From Glaciimonas sp. CA11.2 (GTDB lineage: Bacteria > Pseudomonadota > Gammaproteobacteria > Burkholderiales > Burkholderiaceae_D): a stretch of 64,000 nucleotides of DNA. Below the pieces are notes generated by a model. It worked only from the letters and a program-made list of their open reading frames with translations. It did no database searches and was not told where the DNA came from. Each line of letters starts with the position of its first letter. Position 1 is the stretch's first letter. The position numbers and the translations under genes are program-made. The stretch is taken from positions 3,906,001-3,970,000 of the forward strand of contig NZ_JAVIWL010000001.1 of NCBI RefSeq assembly GCF_034314045.1, written 5' to 3'. Positions 1-9,116 of the stretch are shown piece after piece.

Positions 1-1
1 A

Positions 2-2263
2 ATGACACGATCGACAGATAAGCGAACGCTATATTTCGGGAACGCACGATGGCGCCTTAGTGCGAGGAGGGCCACGGCCGTTATTGGTATCGTGGTAATC
101 ACGTTGCTCGCATTATTAATCGTCGTGTCAACCAAGATACTGCATGATCGGACGATAGAGGCGTGGCGCACGGAACTTGGTAACTTGTCTCTCGTGTTGG
201 CGGAAAATACTTCACAGACGATGACGTCGGCTTCGCTGGTGCTGGATAGTTTGGTCGAGAACGTCGAGTCTGCGAATGTGCATGATCAAGCGGGGTTAAT
301 AAAGGCCTTCAGAACCTCTTCGATTCACCAGATGATGCATGACAAAATCAGTGGACTGCCACAAATCAATGTAGCTACTATTATCGGTGTAGATGGCGAA
401 GTAATAAATATTACCCGTTCGTTTCCTGTGCCGGTACTGAATCTGAGTGATCGCGACTATTTTAAATATCATAGCCACAACGCTGATCCCGGTATATTTA
501 TCAGCCAACCGGTGCAAAACAAAGTTAACGGTAAATGGTTTTTCTACATTAGCCGGCGTATCGAGGATGCCAATGGGCATTTTCTTGGCGTGGTTCTGTT
601 AGGACTGGCGAGCGATTTTTTTGGCGATTTTTACAAAAATGTTAGCCTTGGTAATCAATCTGCCGTGTCGCTGTATCTCCGAGATTACACATTAGTTGCG
701 CGTTGGCCGCCTACGAACGCCCTGCTAGGAAAAAAATTCCTTGCAGGTCCAACCTTTGCAGTAATTGAGGAAAATAAAAACCACGACGTTATTCTGTCCA
801 GAAGTCCACGGGCGGCAGATGACTTCAAGAAAGTGTATCGGATGAGTGCGATCCGGTTAGTCAGAGGTTATCCGCTGATTGTGAATGTCACCATCACTGA
901 AGATTTGTTCCTCGGTGGTTGGCGTGGAACGGTACAGTTGTTGGGTGGTATTGCGTTGGTAAGCTTGCTTGCGCTATCGATTGCGTTTGTACTGATCGCG
1001 ATTGTCCTGAAGCGGCGGGAGCAGGACGCAAAAGAAGCCTTTTTACTGAAGACCCAAGCCGACTCCGCCAACGAATCAAAATCACGCTTTCTGGCGATGA
1101 TGAGTCATGAAATCCGTACTCCGATGCATGGCATTATTGGGATGTCGGAATTGATGTTGGAGACTAAACTCGATAGCGTCCAGCTGGCATATGCCAGTAA
1201 CGTGCGGAGTGGTGCGCGCGGACTTATGCGAATTCTTAACGAGATTTTGGATTTTTCAAAAATCGAAGCTGGTCATATGGAGTTCGAAATGATCTCCTTC
1301 GATCCGGTCCACCTGATATTCGATGTCATTGATCTGCATAAAGCCAATGCCAAGCAAAAAAACCTGGTGATTGATACCTCTATCAGCTTAACTGCTCCAA
1401 AGTGGGTAGATGGAGATCCCATACGGATAAGACAGATTTTGGGTAATCTGATTGTCAATGCGATCAAATTCACACCATCGGGGAAGATAACCATTTACTT
1501 CAGCGCGCATGCTGATGTTGCTAATCTGGATATGGTGCATTTGCGGTATTCGGTTCTGGATAGTGGTATTGGGATCAGCGAGGAAGCGCAAATCAATTTA
1601 TTTGAACCGTTTATACAGGCAGACAATACGACGAGTCGGAAATACGGCGGTACTGGCCTAGGCCTAGCCATATGCAAGCGCCTAGTCGAGCTGATGCATG
1701 GTCAAATCAGTTGCGTCAGCAGCTTAGGTTTGGGATCAAGTTTTACGTTCCGGATTCGCTCTCGGATTTCAGAGAAGGAACCCGTCGATCTCTCATCGAT
1801 TGAAAGTATTCCGCCAGCGAACCTCGCACCATTGCCATTAACGCCAGTATTGCAAACGTATGCACCACGCGTACTGGTTATTGAGGACACAGAAATCAAC
1901 CGGCAACTGGTGCGTATCCTGCTGACAAAAAGGGGATGCGTGGTTGAAGAGGTTGAAAACGGTGAGTTAGCACTCGATGCACTTGCTCTGCGGCATTTTG
2001 ACTTGGTTCTCATGGATTGTATGATGCCGGTAATGGACGGTTATGAGGCAACCAGACTTCTTAGAGAAAAAGAGGCCGCAACCGGCGCCCCGAGAATGCC
2101 GATTATTGGTCTCACCGCCAGTGCGATCAAGGGTGACCGCGAGCGTTGTCTCGCCGCAGGAATGGATGACTATCTTACTAAACCTTGTACCGCCAATGAA
2201 TTTATAGCGACGGTTGGCCGCTGGATCGAGCTGAAAACCATTGTGGTTTTGCGCCCTGAGTAA
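2..2263 (+). CDS. Membrane hybrid sensor histidine kinase/response regulator
   Basis: Predicted to sense an extracytoplasmic signal and run an internal phosphorelay. Visible order: a first membrane helix near residues 25-45, a periplasmic sensor region of about 260 residues that looks like a double Cache fold, a second helix near 310-336, a HisKA domain with the [11 protein letters not shown] box (phospho-accepting His369), a HATPase domain with GTGLGLAI, and a C-terminal receiver with [13 protein letters not shown] (phospho-accepting Asp672) and a late lysine in LTKPC. There is no Hpt domain, so phosphotransfer probably goes on to a separate protein. The ATG lies at base 2, so the true start could be outside the window. 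It runs convergent with the MSHA locus. The signal and any output are unknown. Confidence 0.9.
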   Translation: MTRSTDKRTLYFGNARWRLSARRATAVIGIVVITLLALLIVVSTKILHDRTIEAWRTELGNLSLVLAENTSQTMTSASLVLDSLVENVESANVHDQAGLIKAFRTSSIHQMMHDKISGLPQINVATIIGVDGEVINITRSFPVPVLNLSDRDYFKYHSHNADPGIFISQPVQNKVNGKWFFYISRRIEDANGHFLGVVLLGLASDFFGDFYKNVSLGNQSAVSLYLRDYTLVARWPPTNALLGKKFLAGPTFAVIEENKNHDVILSRSPRAADDFKKVYRMSAIRLVRGYPLIVNVTITEDLFLGGWRGTVQLLGGIALVSLLALSIAFVLIAIVLKRREQDAKEAFLLKTQADSANESKSRFLAMMSHEIRTPMHGIIGMSELMLETKLDSVQLAYASNVRSGARGLMRILNEILDFSKIEAGHMEFEMISFDPVHLIFDVIDLHKANAKQKNLVIDTSISLTAPKWVDGDPIRIRQILGNLIVNAIKFTPSGKITIYFSAHADVANLDMVHLRYSVLDSGIGISEEAQINLFEPFIQADNTTSRKYGGTGLGLAICKRLVELMHGQISCVSSLGLGSSFTFRIRSRISEKEPVDLSSIESIPPANLAPLPLTPVLQTYAPRVLVIEDTEINRQLVRILLTKRGCVVEEVENGELALDALALRHFDLVLMDCMMPVMDGYEATRLLREKEAATGAPRMPIIGLTASAIKGDRERCLAAGMDDYLTKPCTANEFIATVGRWIELKTIVVLRPE

Positions 2264-2440
2264 GATGCACAAATGCATTTCATTCACTATCACGGATAGC
2301 ACTTTCGTTGAGTTGCTCGCTTCAAACGCATTCAAACTCAGTTAAATATACAAACTGTATTCTCACATTGCGGATTTGTAACTTTTGAATTTGGTTGCAT
2401 CAAATAGTTTTGAAATGGCAGAATATCAGCATCGAATAAG

Positions 2441-3676
2441 CTAATTTTTAATAGCGACCTTACCAAGGTCCCACATTGGCAAAAAGATGCCCAGCGCCAG
2501 GATCAGGACGATGATGCCCAGCACGCCGATCAAAATCGGTTCTATTTGCGAAGACAACGTCTTTAGTTCGTAATCGACTTCATGCTCGTACATTCTTGCT
2601 ATCTCGTCCATCAAATCATCAAGCTCGCCAGTTTCTTCGCCGACTGCGATCATTTGTAAAACGACCGGTGTAAACACACCGGTAACTGAAGCTGTACGTA
2701 AAATACTTTCACCACGTTCGACGCCATCACGCATTTGTTCGATACGACTAGCGATATAACTGTTGTCGACTGTTTGAGCGACCACGGTAAGTCCCATCAC
2801 GATTGGTACGCCGCTTTTACTTGATAGCGCAAAGCTGCGCGCGAATCGGGCTAACGTCGCTTTTAAGATGATTTTGCCGACAATAGGAAAGCGCAATTTA
2901 AGTTTATCCCATTTGTACAAACCATCGACGGTGGCGAGATAGGTTTTGAATGCAAACGCAGCGGCGGCAATGATCGCCAGCAGCAAGGGCCAATAATGGA
3001 CGGTGAATGCAGAGGTCGCCATTAAGAACCGTGTTGGCAAGGGTAACTGGGCATGAAATCCAGCGTAAACATTGGCGAAGGACGGAATGACAAAGATATT
3101 GATGACGACCATGGCTGCCAGCATGGCCACCACTACAAAAGAAGGGTAGCGCATCGCGGTCCGTACTCTTTCGCCCATTTCTCGCTCGAATTCGAGATGC
3201 CCGAACAGCCGTAGAAAAACCTCCTCAAGACGCCCGGTCATTTCTCCGACGCGTACCATATTCAGATAAAAATTGGAGAATACGCGTGGATGACGCCGCA
3301 TTGACGCTGATAGTTCTCGGCCAGCATCAAGTGATTCCCTGATGTCTTTTAGCACTCTTGCAAATGACTTGTTGGTTGCTGATTCTTGTAAGCCAGCCAA
3401 GCCGCGCATGATAGGAATACCGGCTTTTAGCAGAGTATAAAGTTGGCGACTAAATAATTGTACGTCGATGGAGCGGACTTTTTCTTCGTTGAGGCGTGAC
3501 CACCAGTCATTTTCAGCACTTGTACCGCTAATGGGGCCGCTGGTCGGCGTAATGTCAATCGGTGTTATACCGGCGTTAAATAGCTGACTGGCGATACCGC
3601 TACTATCGCTACCTTCCAGGACGCCTTGCACTTGCTCACCGCGGGCGTTACGTGCTTTATATGCGAAGAAAGGCAT
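2441..3676 (-). CDS. mshG: MSHA-type pilus inner-membrane platform protein (PilC/GspF family)
   Basis: A 411-residue polytopic protein of the type II secretion F family, the platform on which the assembly ATPase works. It starts with MPFFAYKARN, typical of the family, and carries two repeats of the T2SSF domain (about residues 65-190 and 270-395), each with hydrophobic segments (IFVIPSFANVYAG after the first, PILIGVLGIIVLILALGIFLPM at the C-terminus). The ATG lies only 2 nt after the mshE stop codon, so the two are co-transcribed and probably translationally coupled. It is the last gene of the locus on this strand. A gspF or pilC name would fit the fold equally well; the neighbours decide for mshG. 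Confidence 0.88.
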   Translation of the reverse strand: MPFFAYKARNARGEQVQGVLEGSDSSGIASQLFNAGITPIDITPTSGPISGTSAENDWWSRLNEEKVRSIDVQLFSRQLYTLLKAGIPIMRGLAGLQESATNKSFARVLKDIRESLDAGRELSASMRRHPRVFSNFYLNMVRVGEMTGRLEEVFLRLFGHLEFEREMGERVRTAMRYPSFVVVAMLAAMVVINIFVIPSFANVYAGFHAQLPLPTRFLMATSAFTVHYWPLLLAIIAAAAFAFKTYLATVDGLYKWDKLKLRFPIVGKIILKATLARFARSFALSSKSGVPIVMGLTVVAQTVDNSYIASRIEQMRDGVERGESILRTASVTGVFTPVVLQMIAVGEETGELDDLMDEIARMYEHEVDYELKTLSSQIEPILIGVLGIIVLILALGIFLPMWDLGKVAIKN

Positions 3677-3678
3677 GC

Positions 3679-5382
3679 TTAATCCTCAAGCTGAATACTG
3701 ATACGCATTGCTTCGCTGACCGTCGTTCGTCGCTCCAGGACCAACGCCACCGCATGACGACGTAAGGTTTCACCGGCTAACTGGGCTCGCGCTACTTTCA
3801 TAAAAAGGGCGGGATCATCGCCATTTGCTGCATCCGCCACTTCTCTGGTTATTTCAAGCATTTCATAGACCCCGACCCGACCACGATAACCAGTACCGTT
3901 GCAATGGGTGCAGCCCCGACCATGGGCGTATTGGTGTGTATTCACGGTCTCTTTAAGCTCAGTCTTTAACCACTCAATTTCGTTGACTTGTAAGGTGGCG
4001 TCTTCCGAGCAGCTTTCGCAAATTAAACGCAGTAAACGTTGTGCGACGACTGCTTGTAAGGAACTGGCAACCATATAACCCGGCACACCCATGTCGAGCA
4101 AACGTATCGGCGTGCTGATTGCATCGTTGGTGTGTAACGTCGACAATACCATGTGGCCTGTCATTGCGGCGCGCATGCCGATCTGTGCGGTTTCCTGATC
4201 GCGCATTTCTCCGACTAACACGACGTCTGGATCCTGGCGTAAAGCGGAGCGAAGAACTCTGGAAAAGCTTAGTTCGATTTTGTCGTTAACTTGTACCTGA
4301 TTGATGCCGGGTAACCGATACTCGACGGGATCTTCTACCGTGATGAGTTTTTTCTCGAGCGTATTGAGTTCAGACAATGCGCCGTATAACGTTGTTGTCT
4401 TGCCGCTACCGGTTGGCCCTGTTACCAGCACCAGTCCGTTAGGGCGCTGCACGATTGCACGAAACCGTTTTAGCATTTCCTTTGGCATACCGATAGCATC
4501 CAGATTGAGTATGCCGCCGCTCTGATTGAGCAGGCGCATGACGACTGATTCTCCATATTGCGTCGGCATCGTCGACATCCGCACGTCGATCTGTTGTTGC
4601 TTGACTTTGATCGCAAAGCGTCCGTCTTGCGGCAGACGTTTTTCTGAAATATCAAGATCCGCCATCAGTTTCAGTCGCAGCGCCAGCGACGGTGCAATCT
4701 TGATATCGGCTTCGGTCTGCAAATGTAAAACGCCATCGATACGAAATCGGATATGTAGTCGTTTTTCTTGTGGCTCGATATGAATATCCGAGGCACCGAC
4801 TTGCGTTGCATCATCAAATACCGATTGCAGAAGCTTGACGACGGGGGCGTCCTCCAGACCAGTTCCGCCCCCTAAAGTGCCGAAATCGATACTATTATCA
4901 CCGAGCTCTTGCTCTAGCTCGCGAGCCAAACCCGTAATTTCATTGGTCCGGCGGTACAGTCTGTCGATGGTTTGAAGGAGTTCACTTTCATTGACAACGG
5001 CGAGCGTAATGTCGCGCTTAAGTAGGCGGGCAATTTCATCGTATGCAAACAAATCGGTCGGATCAGCCATTCCGATTAATAGTCCGGCGGGCTGCTCTTC
5101 CATAACAATGGCGCGAAACCGGCGCGCCTGTATTTCAGGCAGGAGAAGCACTATGTTCGATTTGATATGGTACTGCTTGAGGTGGATGTAAGGAATGCGG
5201 AGTTGGCGGGCCAGAGCGGCAGAAATAGCGTCTTCCGTCGCAAAACCATTTTCAACAAAAATACGCCCCAACTTTCGTCCTGTTCGCTGCTGCTCGCTTA
5301 ATCCCAATTGCAATTGTTCTTGGGATAGCAATTTTTGCTGCAGTAAAATTTCACCTAAACGAATTTTTTCCGGTCTGGCCAT
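3679..5382 (-). CDS. mshE: MSHA pilus extension ATPase with MshEN cyclic-di-GMP domain
   Basis: Hexameric GspE/PilB-type ATPase powering pilus assembly at the cytoplasmic membrane. I chose the ATG at 5382 (567 residues, MARPEK) because AAGGAG lies 6-7 nt before it; the reading frame continues upstream to 5415 without such a site. Residues 8-31 and 37-60 form two 24-residue RLGxxL...Q motifs five residues apart, the known layout of the cyclic-di-GMP-binding MshEN domain; the second has Lys in place of the leading Arg. Walker A GPTGSGKT is at 322-329, the Asp/Walker B region near 385-394, and a CxxC...CxxC zinc site at Cys455, 458, 491 and 494. In Vibrio mshE lies beside mshG after mshN; here the pair is at the end of the locus. 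Confidence 0.9.
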   Translation of the reverse strand: MARPEKIRLGEILLQQKLLSQEQLQLGLSEQQRTGRKLGRIFVENGFATEDAISAALARQLRIPYIHLKQYHIKSNIVLLLPEIQARRFRAIVMEEQPAGLLIGMADPTDLFAYDEIARLLKRDITLAVVNESELLQTIDRLYRRTNEITGLARELEQELGDNSIDFGTLGGGTGLEDAPVVKLLQSVFDDATQVGASDIHIEPQEKRLHIRFRIDGVLHLQTEADIKIAPSLALRLKLMADLDISEKRLPQDGRFAIKVKQQQIDVRMSTMPTQYGESVVMRLLNQSGGILNLDAIGMPKEMLKRFRAIVQRPNGLVLVTGPTGSGKTTTLYGALSELNTLEKKLITVEDPVEYRLPGINQVQVNDKIELSFSRVLRSALRQDPDVVLVGEMRDQETAQIGMRAAMTGHMVLSTLHTNDAISTPIRLLDMGVPGYMVASSLQAVVAQRLLRLICESCSEDATLQVNEIEWLKTELKETVNTHQYAHGRGCTHCNGTGYRGRVGVYEMLEITREVADAANGDDPALFMKVARAQLAGETLRRHAVALVLERRTTVSEAMRISIQLED

Positions 5383-5693
5383 GAGTGCTCCTTGAAACTT
5401 CTTACATTGCACCATGTGCAGTGCGTATTTAATATGTGAGGCAAACGATCCGGGTTGCGGATGTTTACGTTTAATTTGCTACCAATTGCTCGTGCTCTTT
5501 GATTCCTGGCGAAATAAAACGCGCATTAGTGAACGCGCCTGATATCTCGCTACCTACTATTAGTCGATAAGTTTGATCGTACGATAGAGCGCCGGAGAGG
5601 GCAAGATGATGCATCATTCGACAGGTTACTCTACGACCCACTTTCTAACTGTTCCCGTTGTTTGCTCAGTATTCAATATCCAAATACCAAGAT

Positions 5694-6239
5694 TCACTCA
5701 ATGCAGGGCACGCCAGCCGTCCGGCAAGTGCTGATCGTTGCGGACATCTGACGCTCCACGTATTGGGTACTGCGGGGTGTCCCAAGACTAGCCGTGACGA
5801 TAAACTGCATTGCACCAATTTGATTTGGTCCTTCCGTGTAGGTCGTCGATGTACAGTCGACCCGCACACTAAAACCAGTTAAAGCACCAGCCAGGTGACT
5901 GAGGGTTGTCGGGTTTGCGGGGCAAACATAAGGTGTCTGGCCCGATGGTAAATTGGTCTGCTCGGGCTTCATGGCCTGATACACACCCCATTCTATCCCG
6001 GTCCGGGCAGCTTGATACGCGCGCGACCCCTGTAAATCTTGCGCTGAAGTTGTTTGCTGCACGGTTGAAAGCGTGACCATGACAGCGCCTAGCCCTGCTA
6101 ATACAACCAATAAAAAAATAGCCGTCATCAATGCAAAGCCGCGCTGTGCATGTGGTCTGGAGCGGCAACCTCCGTTTGATAAGGCCCGTTTAGGGTGAGT
6201 TACTGACATGAACTGCATTGTAGAGGCTGGCCGTTTCAT
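5694..6239 (-). CDS. mshP: MshP-like pilus biogenesis protein (PilX-type minor component)
   Basis: A 181-residue small protein with a class III-like leader, RGFALMTAIFLLVVLAGLGA, around residues 32-55, where a prepilin peptidase would cut before Phe. The following helix and the SRAYQAARTGIEWGVYQAM segment are typical of PilX/MshP minor pseudopilins (compare ARAFQAARAGIEWG in related proteins). Paired cysteines occur late in the protein. The start is unsure: ATG 6239, 6218 or 6209 are all possible and none has a strong ribosome site. All overlap the end of mshO, indicating tight coupling. It probably takes part in priming the pilus. Confidence 0.75.
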   Translation of the reverse strand: MKRPASTMQFMSVTHPKRALSNGGCRSRPHAQRGFALMTAIFLLVVLAGLGAVMVTLSTVQQTTSAQDLQGSRAYQAARTGIEWGVYQAMKPEQTNLPSGQTPYVCPANPTTLSHLAGALTGFSVRVDCTSTTYTEGPNQIGAMQFIVTASLGTPRSTQYVERQMSATISTCRTAGVPCIE

Positions 6240-7053
6240 TGTTTTTAGTGATCGCGATACGCAGTGAAATCAAGCTGTTGCGTTGCGTCACGCCGACCGT
6301 ATATGTGAATTCGCAGTGACTGATATTTTGTGCCAGCACTGGCGCGTTAGCTGGTATTGCGGGGCAGGAGGTGGGAGCGGCCGCGTTAATTCCGTAACCC
6401 GATAAGCGATATAGGCTGCCGTTTCCGTTACCGGCTGCATCAATCCCGGTGCCGCTGTTGGTGCAAACATAAAACACTGCTTGCTCCGCAGCTGGCATGA
6501 TCTGAAAGCGATTGCCGGGTGATGCAAACGGAAACTGTTTTGCTGAAGTCAGTGTAATACTGTTGACGGTGGCAGTCGAAATAGTTGCTCGATTCTCGCC
6601 GGAATAAGCATCCGCACCAGGTATTCCCAGATTATAGACGACCAATTGGTCGCCGCTGGCGGGTATTGGATTGAGGGTTGATAGCACGTCGAAGGTTGTA
6701 GTCGGGGCCGTAAAATTGAGCGCTGCGCCGGGAGCATCAACCCGATAGCGTCCGCCGCTGGCTGTTGGCAGGTATTCCAGGCATAGTGGTGATGCGCCAA
6801 CGCTGCGCACACTATTTGGCAGCGCCAGGCGCAAGTCGCGACCAATTCGGCGCAGTGCTGTATCGGCTGTGTCGGTGACCTCCACGCGTCGTTCCAGATC
6901 AAAATAGCCTTGAATCGGGCTACGCATGAAGATCGCCACCACTGCGGCGATGATGCCGGTGATGGTGATGACCATTACCGCTTCGATCAGCGTAAAACCA
7001 CGCTGCCGGATTGAGGTGGCTAACATGGCATTAGGGTACGGCATTAGGTGCAT
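6190..7053 (-). CDS. mshO: MshO-like prepilin-like protein
   Basis: A 287-residue minor pseudopilin. The leader RQRGFTLIEAVMVITITGIIAAVVAIFM carries the prepilin peptidase site (cut between Gly19 and Phe20), with Glu at mature position 5. The rest is a long, Ser/Thr- and Gly-rich extracellular part with an LRRIGRDLRLALPNS segment, which is common in PilW/MshO-type proteins. ATG codons at 7053, 7044 and 7026 all leave a leader of plausible length. The 7053 start overlaps the mshD end; the 7026 start lies just after it. The position between mshD and mshP matches the Vibrio and Shewanella order. Confidence 0.78.
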   Translation of the reverse strand: MHLMPYPNAMLATSIRQRGFTLIEAVMVITITGIIAAVVAIFMRSPIQGYFDLERRVEVTDTADTALRRIGRDLRLALPNSVRSVGASPLCLEYLPTASGGRYRVDAPGAALNFTAPTTTFDVLSTLNPIPASGDQLVVYNLGIPGADAYSGENRATISTATVNSITLTSAKQFPFASPGNRFQIMPAAEQAVFYVCTNSGTGIDAAGNGNGSLYRLSGYGINAAAPTSCPAIPANAPVLAQNISHCEFTYTVGVTQRNSLISLRIAITKNNETASLYNAVHVSNSP

Positions 7054-7609
7054 AACGAAAACGATAACCCGTGACCGTAATATCGGCAGAACTTGATACA
7101 GCTCTTACGTCAATTTGCAAAACATCATTTTTGGCCGCTGCTGGTGCTAAAGTATCGCCAACTTGTTTGATGGCGACCGATACTGAGTAGGACGCGAGTC
7201 CAGTGATCGGTGTACCTGAGATATCTAATATTGGACTCATTGAAAAATTGTTGTAATCAGCCACGTTATCAGCTTCGCGTTGCGCAACGTTGCTGACGCG
7301 GGACGTCGACGGTAAATCGTCTTCGTTTGCTATTCCCGGGATGCCAGCACAATCGCCGACACTGTTAGCAGTCAACGCATTGGCGTCGGATGGGGCGCAA
7401 TAGGTGAAGGGTTGCAAGCTGATTTCCTCCAGCATTGATTCTGCTATTGCCAGCGCCTGCTTGCGTTGCACAGGATCTTCACTATTTTTTGTAGTGATGT
7501 TCATCACCGATAGAATGCCTGCAATCCCGACGCTAACGATGACGATGAACAGAATGAGTTCAATCAGCGAGATCCCTTTTTGCTGATTCAGAGACGTGTT
7601 AGTGGACAT
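7031..7609 (-). CDS. mshD: MshD-like prepilin-like protein
   Basis: Minor pseudopilin with the leader QQKGISLIELILFIVIVSVGIAGILSVMN: the cleavage site is Gly/Ile and Glu is at mature position 5. I place the start at ATG 7609 (192 residues), which has GAGAG about 8 nt upstream; an in-frame TTG at 7627 would add six residues. The segment QALAIAESMLEEISLQPFTYC is the alpha-helix and following Cys typical of PilV/MshD proteins. The start overlaps the end of mshC by 11 bp. It probably forms part of the pilus tip complex with MshC, MshO and MshP. Confidence 0.75.
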   Translation of the reverse strand: MSTNTSLNQQKGISLIELILFIVIVSVGIAGILSVMNITTKNSEDPVQRKQALAIAESMLEEISLQPFTYCAPSDANALTANSVGDCAGIPGIANEDDLPSTSRVSNVAQREADNVADYNNFSMSPILDISGTPITGLASYSVSVAIKQVGDTLAPAAAKNDVLQIDVRAVSSSADITVTGYRFRYAPNAVP

Positions 7610-8078
7610 ATCCGGTCTCTCGCTCAACAGTAATTATTCTTTTCATGCCATCGCCGACGATGGACAACTGGACGGTCGCGTCTGGCGATGGCTTCCCTAA
7701 TGCTGAGAAAAAAAACGAGGAGTTTGTTGATTCGATAGTGATACCGTTTGGTGTGACTTTACTGAATTTTTGCTGGTCAGACGGACCGAGCACGACTTGT
7801 TTGGCATCGCTGTTGATGCAATTGATATCGGAGAGATAGGTAAGGCATATCGTTCCGTTTACGCTGCTCACATTGACGAACGTTGGGGTGTGTTGTGCTA
7901 TGGCGATTTTTTGTGCGTAACGCAGCATTGACAAAGTTTGATCATAAAAGCCACGTGCTTGGAATGTCTGGCGTCCTGAGAAACGCGGGATAGCGACGAC
8001 GGCAATAACGCCTGTGATAACGATCACCATGACCAGCTCGATCAAGGTAAATCCATTACTGTTTTTTGAAATTGTCAT
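7599..8078 (-). CDS. mshC: MshC-like prepilin-like protein (GspH/FimT type)
   Basis: A 159-residue minor pseudopilin. The leader SNGFTLIELVMVIVITGVIAVVAIPRF has the prepilin peptidase site at Gly9/Phe10. The mature part has the GspH/FimT arrangement: an N-terminal helix with MLRYAQKIAIAQHTP, then a beta-rich domain with two cysteines (ICLTYLSDINC) that could form a disulfide. It is separated from the pilin gene by 136 bp with no gene. I call it mshC from its length, fold and place directly after the pilin. Confidence 0.75.
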   Translation of the reverse strand: MTISKNSNGFTLIELVMVIVITGVIAVVAIPRFSGRQTFQARGFYDQTLSMLRYAQKIAIAQHTPTFVNVSSVNGTICLTYLSDINCINSDAKQVVLGPSDQQKFSKVTPNGITIESTNSSFFFSALGKPSPDATVQLSIVGDGMKRIITVERETGYVH

Positions 8079-8214
8079 ACCTTTGCTAGCTGGAAGGCTT
8101 TGATTTTATCAAAACCAACTTGGCATAAAAGTGTATTGCAATAAACCCGGGAAAGATTGCAGAGTCCTGCAACATGTTGTCCCCGGGAGAATTGGTTCAG
8201 TGTGCTTTTATGAA

Positions 8215-8583
8215 TTAAATACCGACAATGTGCGCAATCGATGTAGGTAGTGCGAGGCCGGTCAGTACGCATGCATTATCGCCAGATACGATGGCAACGC
8301 CTGTGTCCAATGAATAGCCTGCTGGCAGAGGGCCTTGTAGCACCGCTAAAGCAGCGGTGGAGCAATTCAAGCCGATTGTTGTTGTACCATGTCCGGCAAT
8401 AACGGCAGCATAGTTAATTGCGCTACCTGATTCAATTGATCCTTTAACACCTGCGAGCGCAGCAACTTGTGCGTCGGATTTTAAATCGGCAAATTTAGGC
8501 AAGGCCACCGCAGCCAATATTCCCAAAATAACGATGACCATGACTAATTCGATGAGGGTAAAACCCGATTGCTGCTTTTTCAT
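8215..8583 (-). CDS. MSHA-type pilin (MshA/MshB-like), short
   Basis: A 122-residue pilin. MKKQQSGFTLIELVMVIVILG gives a short positive leader cut at Gly7/Phe8, Glu at mature position 5, and the hydrophobic assembly helix. The mature part is compact, with a Cys pair (GLNCS and NACVL) likely forming the C-terminal disulfide loop. At 122 residues it is shorter than the usual MSHA pilin of 150-180. The stop is not obviously caused by a frameshift: I see no continuation in other frames. A good ribosome site (GGAGAT, 7 nt before ATG) and its own promoter suggest the high expression expected of a major subunit, but MshB cannot be excluded. Confidence 0.78.
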   Translation of the reverse strand: MKKQQSGFTLIELVMVIVILGILAAVALPKFADLKSDAQVAALAGVKGSIESGSAINYAAVIAGHGTTTIGLNCSTAALAVLQGPLPAGYSLDTGVAIVSGDNACVLTGLALPTSIAHIVGI

Positions 8584-8602
8584 TAAATATCTCCGTTGCT
8601 AA

Positions 8603-8632
8603 ATAATACAAAATACCAATGCTGAGAATCAA
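8603..8632 (-). promoter_or_regulatory. Candidate sigma-70 promoter of the pilin gene
   Basis: On the minus strand TTGATT (8627-8632) and TATTAT (8603-8608) are separated by 18 nt, with the pilin ATG about 20 nt further on. This would let the pilin be transcribed independently of the long upstream mshI-mshQ operon. No sigma-54 GG/GC element was found here. Confidence 0.45.
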
Positions 8633-9116
8633 CGCTGGTCGGCTGTGTGAAGTGATACGACTTGTACTACTTTTACGGAAATAATTGTTTAGTATGCAAA
8701 CAAAAGTTACACGTGGAAAACCAAAAATGCACCCTTGATTCGTTATTCAGAAAGTACATTTGAATAATACATTGGAAGAAGAAGCCTTTTGATTTACAGC
8801 AATGAATATATAACGATTTGCACTAAAAAATTTAACATTTGATAATAAAATGTGGTTAATCCGCGTTAAATTGCGGTGATGAATGCGCGAGGTCTCGTGA
8901 AGTATTTCTGTACAGAAATTTAATTTTATTAATCAATTTTATTAGATTGAAATAGTAATAAAGGCCTCGTGCTTATAATATTGCCGCATGGAATTTTTTT
9001 AATAAATTCACCGCTTCTTCTTCATAAACGACGCTTGTATTTTGTGCCGCAGATGCGCCTCTGGCGCGCCTCTAACGCTGAAAGTCAAAAAAATTACTAA
9101 TACCAATTAATTCCAA
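8633..9116. other. AT-rich intergenic region between mshQ and the pilin gene, with a palindrome
   Basis: About 480 bp without a supported gene. It is markedly AT-rich. The clearest element is a perfect 16-bp palindrome, ATTTCTGTACAGAAAT, at 8904-8919, which could bind a dimeric regulator. A TATAAT also occurs on the plus strand near 8974 without a convincing -35 partner. Nothing else is recognised. Confidence 0.5.

Noticed and set aside
8904..8919. LexA (SOS) box
   Set aside because: It contains CTGTACAG, but the spacing does not match the CTGT-N8-ACAG consensus.
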